This document shows, in pieces, positions 7,691-13,760 of a stretch of DNA of 13,760 bases. The stretch spans positions 1 to 13,760 of the forward strand of contig JADZET010000201.1 of the NCBI GenBank assembly GCA_020850375.1. Reading direction: 5' to 3'. Below the pieces are notes generated by a model, which did not search any database, had not been told where the DNA came from, and worked only from the letters and a program-made list of their open reading frames with translations. The translations under genes and the position numbers were made by a program. The stretch comes from Phycisphaeraceae bacterium. Its GTDB lineage: Bacteria > Planctomycetota > Phycisphaerae > Phycisphaerales > Phycisphaeraceae. Position 1 is the first letter of the stretch. Each line of letters begins with the position of its first letter.

Positions 7691-8431
7691 ATTCGTTACA
7701 ACCACGAACAATCCCGGAGGGTTCAGTCTGGTCCCGCGATCGAGGATTACAACCGTCCGCACCCCGGCGCGCTGCCGTTGGTGCTGATGGTGGTGATGGT
7801 GCTGGCGACGGCCGGCGTGCTCCGTGCCAGCCAGGCCTGGCGCGGCCAGGCCGGCGGGCCGGTGGAGCTGATGCGGGTCGACGACGCCCAGGGGCTCGAC
7901 GTGCAGATCGTCGAGCGGATCCCGATCAGCGACGAGTCGGCTCAAGAGATCATCGCCCAGGAGGCCACGGATGAAGCGGCTTCCGTGCCCGTGGCGGCTG
8001 AGCCTGTGCAGCGGGTGAGCCAGGCGCCGGTCAAGCGTGCCCCCGCGACGCCGATGTACGACGGCCGGCCGATCCGCCCCGCCTACAAGCTCCGCATGCT
8101 CGTGACGGCCTACAGCCCGGACGAGCGGTCCTGCGGCAAGTGGGCCGACGGGATCACGGCCTCGGGCATGAGCGTCTGGACGAACGGGATGAAGCTCGTA
8201 GCGGCCGACACGCGGGTGCTGCCGATGGGCACGATCCTCACGGTGCCCGGGTACAACAACGGCAAGCCCGTGCCGGTGCTTGACCGCGGCGGCAAGATCA
8301 AGGGCAAGCGTCTGGACGTGCTCTATCCGACGCACGAGATCGCCCGGACGTGGGGCAAGCAGTGGCTGGAAGTGGTCGTCTGGGAGTACGCCGACGGCAA
8401 GCCCGCGGGCTCTTGGCGGTCGAAGAAGTAA
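7691..8431 (+). CDS. Membrane-anchored 3D-domain (double-psi barrel) cell-wall protein; probable ATT start
   Basis: The 3D domain fills the C-terminal half: LVTAYSPDE, then three conserved aspartates in AADTRVLPMGT, VLDRGGKIKGKRLD. This is the barrel also found in MltA-type lytic transglycosylases, Rpf-like and spore cortex proteins, so a role in peptidoglycan turnover is likely but inferred. A single membrane helix (LPLVLMVVMVLATAGVL) precedes a Pro/Ala/Val linker of about 70 residues. The frame is open back to a stop at 7676, and no ATG or GTG start exists before the helix. A TTG at 7778 would begin inside the helix, with no Shine-Dalgarno and no basic N-terminus. ATT at 7691 has AGGGAG 7 nt upstream and gives an Arg-rich cytoplasmic tail (IRYNHEQSRR), so it is preferred: 246 aa, with aspartates at 173, 198 and 209. 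If TTG 7778 is used the protein is 217 aa. Confidence 0.85.
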   Translation: MRYNHEQSRRVQSGPAIEDYNRPHPGALPLVLMVVMVLATAGVLRASQAWRGQAGGPVELMRVDDAQGLDVQIVERIPISDESAQEIIAQEATDEAASVPVAAEPVQRVSQAPVKRAPATPMYDGRPIRPAYKLRMLVTAYSPDERSCGKWADGITASGMSVWTNGMKLVAADTRVLPMGTILTVPGYNNGKPVPVLDRGGKIKGKRLDVLYPTHEIARTWGKQWLEVVVWEYADGKPAGSWRSKK

Positions 8432-8482
8432 TCCCACGTTGGCGACGGGCTGAACTGCCTGAGAAACCGATGCACGCAAAAG

Positions 8483-8507
8483 ACCCGGCCCCGCGGCCGG
8501 GTTTTCT
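8483..8507. terminator. Bidirectional rho-independent terminator
   Basis: Perfect 8-bp stem ACCCGGCC (8483-8490) and GGCCGGGT (8495-8502) with loop CCGC. TTTTCT follows on the plus strand; the upstream AAAAG reads as CTTTT on the minus strand. It serves both the 3D-domain gene and the convergent TetR gene, whose TAG stop (8506-8508) overlaps the plus-strand T-tract. Confidence 0.92.
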
Positions 8508-9171
8508 ATGAGCTGTGGACGAGGGGCAGGGCGTTCGATGCCTGCGGCGGGGCGAGGCGTTCGATGACCTCAATGAGGATGGCCTCGACGTCGTCGCCCA
8601 GGACGTGCAGCCGGCCGGCGATGGCCAGCGAGGCGATGCCGTGCAGGGCGATCCAGAACCGTCCGGCGTGCCGGCGAACGGTGCGGTCGATCTGGTCGGG
8701 GGGGATGTCGTCGTGGTTGAGCCGGTCGCGGACCTTGTCCAGGAGGCCCTGGAAGCCGCCGCGGAGCATCTGGCTCTCGGCGTCGTCCGGGGCGACCGGG
8801 ACGTCGAACATCAGGCGATAGAGGTTGGGGTGCGACAGGGCGAAGCGGATGTAGCTGCGTGCCCCGCCGAGCCAGCCCTGGGGCGTGTCGAGCGTAGAGG
8901 CCTCGGCACAGCCCTGGTGGAGCATCTCGAACCCGCGTTGGATCATCGCCGCCCGCAGGCCGCTCTGGCCGGGGATGTAGGTGTAGAGCGTCATGGCCCC
9001 GACGCCCAGTCGCTGGGCGACGCGGCGGATGGTGACGGCCTCGAGGCCCTTGCGGGTCAAGAGGTCCAGGGCGACGTCGACGATCAGACGCTGGCGCTGG
9101 TCAGGGGGCGTCTGCTCCCATCGGCGGGAGGAGGCGGATCGGCTCTTGCGCTGAGGATCGACGCGGGTCAT
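8506..9171 (-). CDS. TetR-family repressor with WHG-type ligand domain
   Basis: 221 aa from the ATG at 9171. Residues 24-70 are the TetR helix-turn-helix (DVALDLLTRKGLEAVTIRR, VAQRLGVGAMTLYTYIPGQ). The C-terminal half carries FWIALHGIASLAIAGRL (172-188), the pattern of the WHG-type ligand-binding domain. TetR repressors bind palindromic operators as dimers and leave DNA on ligand binding. It is divergent from the efflux adaptor and permease genes, with twin palindromes between, so it probably represses both itself and the pump. The start is uncertain: an upstream ATG at 9276 would add 35 residues of low-complexity, Pro/Arg/Ser-rich sequence and would begin only about 9 nt after the predicted transcript start; neither ATG has a clear Shine-Dalgarno. 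Confidence 0.92.
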   Translation of the reverse strand: MTRVDPQRKSRSASSRRWEQTPPDQRQRLIVDVALDLLTRKGLEAVTIRRVAQRLGVGAMTLYTYIPGQSGLRAAMIQRGFEMLHQGCAEASTLDTPQGWLGGARSYIRFALSHPNLYRLMFDVPVAPDDAESQMLRGGFQGLLDKVRDRLNHDDIPPDQIDRTVRRHAGRFWIALHGIASLAIAGRLHVLGDDVEAILIEVIERLAPPQASNALPLVHSS

Positions 9172-9257
9172 GGTCAGGCTGGGGACCGATGTCAGGGGAC
9201 CAGTGAAACGACGCCTTGCGGACAAACGACTCGGGAAAGCGGCCGGTCCGGCGGGGT

Positions 9258-9285
9258 TTGACAGCTTGCCGGGCATTCGTACGCT
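9258..9285 (+). promoter_or_regulatory. Candidate promoter of the RND efflux operon
   Basis: A perfect -35 TTGACA (9258-9263) lies 16 bp ahead of a weak -10 TACGCT (9280-9285). The -10 box is inside the first palindrome (9278-9290), so repressor binding would exclude polymerase. The predicted leader to the adaptor ATG is about 108 nt. Confidence 0.5.
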
Positions 9286-9290
9286 GTACG
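9278..9290. promoter_or_regulatory. TetR operator candidate O1
   Basis: CGTACGCTGTACG, a 13-bp palindrome of the form CGTACA-N-TGTACG with one mismatched pair. It matches O2 at 12 of 13 positions (after reverse complement) and overlaps the plus-strand -10 box. Confidence 0.78.
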
Positions 9291-9291
9291 T

Positions 9292-9319
9292 ATCCTACCG
9301 TACAGTGTACGATCTTCAA
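9292..9319 (-). promoter_or_regulatory. Candidate promoter of the tetR gene
   Basis: On the minus strand -35 TTGAAG (9314-9319), 16-bp spacer, -10 TAGGAT (9292-9297). The spacer contains operator O2, and O1 lies at the predicted transcript start near 9285, giving autoregulation by the same repressor. Confidence 0.45.
9299..9311. promoter_or_regulatory. TetR operator candidate O2
   Basis: CGTACAGTGTACG, a perfect palindrome around a central base (CGTACA-N-TGTACG reading). Its centre is 21 bp from that of O1, about two helical turns, so two dimers would sit on the same DNA face. Confidence 0.8.
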
Positions 9320-9399
9320 GTCATCGCGGCGGATCATCTGGGGACGGGGTGGCCGCGGTGGATCGGGATGCCCACGGCGTGGAACAGAAGGGACAAGAC

Positions 9400-10722
9400 A
9401 TGCGACGGACGGTCTTCGGAACGACGGCGACGACCCTGCGGGTGTTGGCGCCGGCGATGCTGGCGGGCGTGTTGCTGCTGGGGGGCTGCGGGCGGGGGGA
9501 CCCGGCCGGTCAGGCGGGCGGCGAGGCCGGCGGGCCCGGTGCGGGCGCGCCGCAGGGCCCGCCCCCGGCGTTGGTCCGGCTGGCGGTGGTCAAGCAGGAA
9601 GAGCTGGCCTCGCGCTGGGACGTGGTGGGCCGGCTGGTGGAGCTGCAGCGCTCGGCGGTGGCGGCCGAGCAGTCCGGCCGGATTGTCGAGATGCACGTGG
9701 ACATCGGCGATAAGGTCAACGGGACGATCGATACCGGCGGCGCGCCCACAACGGTCAGCGCCTCGACGGACTCTTCGGGTGGCGCGACGGTGCTGGCGAG
9801 AATTGACCCGACGTGGGCGACGCTGCGTCATCAGGAGGCGGTGGCGCGGGTCAAGCAGTCCGAGGCGAACCTGGCCGCGGCCGAGGCGGACCTGGCGACG
9901 TCGACGCGGAACCTGGGCTTCCTGCGCGACCTGCACGACACGGCTTCCGTGCGGCCCAAGGAGTTCCAGGACGCTCAGGACCAGCAGGCGGCCGGCATGG
10001 CCCGGGTCCAGAGCGCCCGAGCGGACCTTGAGTCAACCCGAGCGGAACTCGAGCGGGCGGAGGTGGACCTTCGCCGGCTCAACGTGCTGGCGCCCTTCGA
10101 CGGGGTGGTGGTCAAGAAGATGGCCGAGGTCGGCCAGTGGGTCAGTGAGGGCACGCCGGTGGTGGAGATCATCTCGCGCGGCCAGATCGACGCCCTGGTG
10201 AACGTGCCCGAGTCGCTGGTGAACCGGGTGCCGGTGGGGCGGGAGCTTGAGCTTGTCATCGAGCCGCTCAAGACGGTGCGGACGGGCACGGTGGTGGCCG
10301 TGGTGCCGGACGCGGACAACGCGGCCCGGACGTTCCCGGTCAAGGTGCGTCTGTCGGACGAGGACGGGCTGCTCAAGCCGGGCATGAGCGTGACCGGGCG
10401 CGTGCCGACGTCGGTCAAGCAGATGGTGCTGACGGTGCCGCGCGATGCGGTGTCGCAGTCGGCGACGGGGCCGGTGGTCTGGGCATCACTGAACGGGCAG
10501 GCCATGCCGGTGGGGGTCCTGGTGCTGTTCGTCGAGGGGGACCGGGTGGCGATCCGTGCGGCGACGGCGGACTCGCCGCTGCATCCGGGTTTGGAGGTGG
10601 TGATCGAGGGGGCCGAGCGGCTGTTCCCGACCCGTCCTCTGATGACGCCCGAGCAGATGGCGGCCGCCGCGGCGCAGCAGGGCGGGGCGGGGCAGGACAG
10701 GCCCGCGAAGCAGCAGGAGTAG
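9400..10722 (+). CDS. RND efflux periplasmic adaptor (membrane fusion) lipoprotein
   Basis: 440 aa. The ATG at 9400 has AAGGGA 6 nt upstream and starts a lipoprotein signal ending LLLGGC (Cys30). A Gly/Pro/Ala-rich spacer (31-57) leads to the adaptor: beta strand from 58, lipoyl half 1 (AAEQSGRIVEMHVDIGDKV, 88-106), a coiled-coil hairpin (about 143-226, alanine/glutamate-rich), lipoyl half 2 (RLNVLAPFDGVVVKKMAEVG, 226-245), the beta-barrel (DALVNVPESLV onward, 264-336) and a membrane-proximal domain (VLTVPRDAV, 343-351). The protein bridges the inner-membrane pump to an outer-membrane channel. Residues 107-131 are a Gly/Thr/Ser-rich insert in the first lipoyl half, longer than usual. It is followed 103 bp downstream by the permease gene. 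No channel gene is visible in the window. Confidence 0.95.
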   Translation: MRRTVFGTTATTLRVLAPAMLAGVLLLGGCGRGDPAGQAGGEAGGPGAGAPQGPPPALVRLAVVKQEELASRWDVVGRLVELQRSAVAAEQSGRIVEMHVDIGDKVNGTIDTGGAPTTVSASTDSSGGATVLARIDPTWATLRHQEAVARVKQSEANLAAAEADLATSTRNLGFLRDLHDTASVRPKEFQDAQDQQAAGMARVQSARADLESTRAELERAEVDLRRLNVLAPFDGVVVKKMAEVGQWVSEGTPVVEIISRGQIDALVNVPESLVNRVPVGRELELVIEPLKTVRTGTVVAVVPDADNAARTFPVKVRLSDEDGLLKPGMSVTGRVPTSVKQMVLTVPRDAVSQSATGPVVWASLNGQAMPVGVLVLFVEGDRVAIRAATADSPLHPGLEVVIEGAERLFPTRPLMTPEQMAAAAAQQGGAGQDRPAKQQE

Positions 10723-10778
10723 ACGCGGCGGGACGGGGCGTCGGGTGTGTGTCTCAGATCACGGCACGAGCAATCCAC

Positions 10779-10801
10779 CGCGGGCCCTGAGTTCGCCCGC
10801 G
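10779..10801 (+). other. Hairpin in the adaptor-permease spacer
   Basis: CGCGGGC (10779-10785) and GCCCGCG (10795-10801), a perfect 7-bp stem with a 9-nt loop, without a following T-tract. It is more likely a transcript-processing or stabilising element between two operon genes than a terminator, but the function is inferred. Confidence 0.35.
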
Positions 10802-10825
10802 TTGACGACGGAAAGCGATGGTCCC

Positions 10826-13760
10826 ATGGACACGATCCGGTTCATGATCAACAACCCGGTGCGCGTGGCGGTCGGGGTGATCCTGGTGCTGCTGTTCGGC
10901 GTGCTGTCGATCTTCCTGATCCCGATCCAGCTGACGCCCAACGTGGACCAGCCGATCATCACGGTGACCACGGCCTGGACCGGCCGCAGCCCGGAGGAGA
11001 TCGAACGCTCGGTCCTCGAGGAGCAGGAGGACAAGGTCAAGAGCGTGACGAACCTGCGGAAGATGACGGCCCTGGCGTCGCAGGGGCGGGCGCAGATCAC
11101 GCTCGAGTTCTACATCGGCACGAACATGACGCGCGTGCTGCAGGAGGTCTCGGACAAGCTGCGTGAGGTGCCGGAGTACCCCGAGGGGGTGGACCAGCCG
11201 GTGATCACGGCCTCGGAGGCGGCCGAGGAGAAGGCGATCACCTGGATGATGCTCAAGAGCGACGAGCCGGGCTTCGACGTCGCGACGCTGTTCCACGAGG
11301 CGGACCGCCAGATCAAGCCGTATCTCGAGCGCGTCGAGGGTCTGAGCCAGGTGAACATCTACGGCGGGCGTGACCGCGAGGTGCACATCGAGGTCAACCC
11401 CAACCGGGTGGCCGAACGCGGGATCACCTTCAACGAGCTGCGCGCGGCGCTGCGGCTGGAGAACGTCAACGTCTCGGCGGGCGACCTGGCGGAGGGGCGT
11501 CTGGATTGGCGGGTGCGGACGGTCGGTCAGTACGAGGACCTCGACTCGATCCGCAACACCATCGTGGCCTACCGCAGCGGCGGGCCGGTGCGGATCAAGG
11601 ACATCGCCGAGGTCGAGCTGACGCTCGAGAAGCGTCGCTCGTTCGTCCGCGGCAACAGCCAGCCCGCCCTGGCGATCAACGGCATCCGCGAGACGGGCTC
11701 GAACGTGATGTCGGTCATGGAGGAGGTCCGCCGTCGCGTGGCGGAGATCAACCGTGACATCCTGCCCAAGATGGGCCCGAGGCTGCACCTGGAGATGGTG
11801 TACGACGAGACGGTCTACATCCACGACGCGATCGGGCTGGTGACGGACAACCTGTGGCAGGGCGGGGCGCTGACGGTGCTGGTGCTGCTGGCCTACCTGC
11901 GGTCGGTGCGTTCGCCGTCGCTGGTGATGGCGGCGGTGGGGGTGATCGTCCTCGGGGCGATCGGCGGCTTTACGTTGCCCGAGGGCGGGTGGAGGACCGC
12001 GAGCCTGATCTGCATCGGGGCGGGGATGCTGGTGATCCTGCTCGACTCGCCGCCGACGATGATCATCTCGCTGGCGATCCCCCTGTCGGTCATCGGGACG
12101 TTCGTGGTGATGGCGGGCTTCGGGCGGAACCTCAACGTGGTGAGCCTGGCGGGCCTGGCGTTCGCCGTGGGCATGGTGGTGGACAACGCGGTGGTGGTGC
12201 TCGAGAACACGGACCGTCACCTGAGCCTGGGCAAGACGCCGATCAAGGCGGCCTACGACGGGGCTCGCGAGGTGTGGCTGGCGGTGCTGGCGTCGACGGC
12301 CACGACGGTGGTGGTGTTTATCCCCGTGCTGACGCTGGAGGAAGAGGCGGGGCAGCTCTTCAAGGACATCTCGCTGGCGGTGTGCGCGGCCGTGACGCTG
12401 TCGCTGATCGTGTCGGTGACGGTGATCCCCTCGGCCGCGTCGCGCTGGCTGCACAAGAAGACGGAGCAGACCTCGGTCGCGCGGAAGGGCTTCGAGGACC
12501 TCTACGGCCTGGCGACGCTGCTGGACGGGATGCGCGTGTTCGTGGCGGACTTCGTGCACTGGGCCTCGGGCTCGTGGGCGGTGCGTCTGGGGATCGTGGG
12601 GCTGTTCACGGTCGGGTCGCTGGTGGCGGCGGTGCTGCTGATGCCGCCGACGACTTACCTGCCCGGGGGCAATCAGAACCTGGTGTTCGGCCTGATGCTG
12701 ATCCCGCCGGGGTACAACATCCATCAGAACGAGACCATCGCCGACCGCGTGGAGATGGGCATCCGCCCCTACTGGGAGTCGCGGACATGGGAGAACGCCG
12801 TGAAGCTCCCGCCGGTGGCGAACATGTTCACGGGCGAGATGCAGACGGTCCCCCCGGTGGACCAGTTCTTCTTCGTGTCCTGGAGCGGGACGATCTTCAT
12901 GGGGGCTGCGAGCCTGGACAAGGAGATCGTCCAGCCGATCGAGACGCTCCTGACCAACTCGATGATGACCGTGCCTGGGGCGTTCGGCTTCGCACAGCAG
13001 GCGTCGATCTTCGGCCGGGGGCTGGGCGGGACCAACTCGCTGGACGTGGACCTGATCGGCGAGGACCTCGGCCAGGTGCGCGCCTCGGCCGAGGCGCTGT
13101 ACATGGCGTTGATGCAGAAATACGGCCAGACGGCGATCCGTCCGGACCCGCTGAACTTCAACCTCACCGGGCCCGAATTGCAGGTCAAGATCGACCGGGT
13201 CAAGGCGGCTGACCTGGGCGTCGATGTCGCGGCGCTGGGGCTGGGCGTGCAGGCCTTGGTCGACGGCGCGATCGTGGGCGACTACCGGTACGAGGGCAAA
13301 TCGATCGACCTGCTGATGACGCGCGATCCGTCGTTCGAGCTGACGCCGCAGACGCTGGCGATGGTGCCCGTGGCGGTCAATCCTCAGCGGGGCGGCGGGA
13401 CGGTGCCGCTGTCGTCGATCGCCTCGTTGGCGCCGACGCAGGCGCCGCAGGAGATCAAGCGGATCGAGCAGCGCCGGGCGATCACGCTGACGGTGGCCCC
13501 CCCGCGCGAGGTGCCGCTGGAGCAGGCGACGGCCGAGATCCAGGCCATGATCGGCCCGATGCGCGACGCCGGGGCGATCAGCCCGGGCGTGGACGTGGAG
13601 ATGGCCGGCACGGCCGACAAGCTCATCCAGGTGCGCGAGTCGTTCCTCGGTGAGTGGCACGGGTTCTCCCTCGCCAGCCTGCGGAGCCTGGTCTTCAGCC
13701 GGATGTTCCTGGCGCTCCTGGTCAACTATCTGGTGATGGCGTGGCTGTTCAACAGCTTCC
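10826..13760 (+). CDS. RND-family efflux permease, 3' truncated by the window
   Basis: 978 codons are open to the window end with no stop or frameshift; the real frame is missed if a stop is required. Family landmarks: TM1 (about 11-33), porter loop (ALASQGRAQITLEF, 82-95), NVVSLAGLAFAVGMVVDN (437-454) with the proton-relay Asp453 (Asp-Asn rather than Asp-Asp, as in many related pumps), VVLEN (457-461), KAAYDGAREVW (474-484), YLPGGNQNLVF and PPGYN in the second porter half. The protein exchanges protons for export of drugs or other amphiphiles from membrane or periplasm. Between TM2 and TM3 there is an extra segment of about 45 residues with two hydrophobic stretches (366-383 and 392-406), not expected in canonical RND pumps. 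The start ATG at 10826 has only a distant, weak GGA upstream. The window ends in TM8 (LVNYLVMAWLFNSF). Confidence 0.95.
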   Translation, partial: MDTIRFMINNPVRVAVGVILVLLFGVLSIFLIPIQLTPNVDQPIITVTTAWTGRSPEEIERSVLEEQEDKVKSVTNLRKMTALASQGRAQITLEFYIGTNMTRVLQEVSDKLREVPEYPEGVDQPVITASEAAEEKAITWMMLKSDEPGFDVATLFHEADRQIKPYLERVEGLSQVNIYGGRDREVHIEVNPNRVAERGITFNELRAALRLENVNVSAGDLAEGRLDWRVRTVGQYEDLDSIRNTIVAYRSGGPVRIKDIAEVELTLEKRRSFVRGNSQPALAINGIRETGSNVMSVMEEVRRRVAEINRDILPKMGPRLHLEMVYDETVYIHDAIGLVTDNLWQGGALTVLVLLAYLRSVRSPSLVMAAVGVIVLGAIGGFTLPEGGWRTASLICIGAGMLVILLDSPPTMIISLAIPLSVIGTFVVMAGFGRNLNVVSLAGLAFAVGMVVDNAVVVLENTDRHLSLGKTPIKAAYDGAREVWLAVLASTATTVVVFIPVLTLEEEAGQLFKDISLAVCAAVTLSLIVSVTVIPSAASRWLHKKTEQTSVARKGFEDLYGLATLLDGMRVFVADFVHWASGSWAVRLGIVGLFTVGSLVAAVLLMPPTTYLPGGNQNLVFGLMLIPPGYNIHQNETIADRVEMGIRPYWESRTWENAVKLPPVANMFTGEMQTVPPVDQFFFVSWSGTIFMGAASLDKEIVQPIETLLTNSMMTVPGAFGFAQQASIFGRGLGGTNSLDVDLIGEDLGQVRASAEALYMALMQKYGQTAIRPDPLNFNLTGPELQVKIDRVKAADLGVDVAALGLGVQALVDGAIVGDYRYEGKSIDLLMTRDPSFELTPQTLAMVPVAVNPQRGGGTVPLSSIASLAPTQAPQEIKRIEQRRAITLTVAPPREVPLEQATAEIQAMIGPMRDAGAISPGVDVEMAGTADKLIQVRESFLGEWHGFSLASLRSLVFSRMFLALLVNYLVMAWLFNSF

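Noticed and set aside
10754..13660. 968-codon open frame on the minus strand opposite the RND permease
   Set aside because: Composition is dominated by His, Arg, Gln and Asp, typical of a shadow of a GC-rich gene. The plus frame is a clear RND permease with conserved motifs.

Overview
The window is GC-rich DNA that most likely comes from a planctomycete, probably class Phycisphaerae. The clues are dockerin-like repeats ending in DINPFV, PEP-CTERM sorting tails, an ArsR-type regulator fused to a methyltransferase ahead of ahcY, and RND efflux proteins of the type with a VDNAVVVLEN motif. This placement is an inference from protein character; no rRNA or tRNA gene is present.

Layout. Positions 1-1590 (+) hold the 3' part of an exported protein. 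It reads through an SGNH-hydrolase end, dockerin-like repeats and a PEP-CTERM tail, then without a stop into a second signal peptide, a second extracellular domain, a second dockerin pair and a second PEP-CTERM tail. Convergent to it is a GH5 glycoside hydrolase (1618-2640, -). Next on the minus strand are a secreted protein resembling a metallopeptidase that lacks its zinc histidines (2745-3776), S-adenosylhomocysteinase (3903-5372), and an ArsR/methyltransferase fusion (5409-6365). The last two appear to form a methionine-cycle operon behind a strong promoter (TTGACA, 16 bp, TATCAT) that overlaps a palindrome. Two clear rho-independent terminators separate the minus-strand transcription units.

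The plus strand resumes with a lipoprotein carrying two SPOR-like repeats (6515-7360), then a 330-base gene-free stretch with a promoter and structured leader, then a membrane-anchored 3D-domain (cell-wall-type) protein (7691-8431). The best start for the latter seems to be an ATT codon. A bidirectional terminator lies between it and a convergent TetR regulator (8506-9171, -). The TetR gene is divergent from an efflux operon: an RND adaptor lipoprotein (9400-10722) and an RND permease (10826 to the window end, truncated). The tetR/efflux intergenic region has two 13-bp palindromes, CGTACRCTGTACG-like, with centres 21 bp apart, on top of both promoters, which is a convincing autoregulated efflux switch.

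No CRISPR array, insertion sequence, phage gene, tRNA or known riboswitch was seen. The points most worth a second look are the two-in-one PEP-CTERM precursor, the pseudo-metallopeptidase, the apparent duplicated transmembrane hairpin inside the RND permease, the ATT start, and the twin operators.
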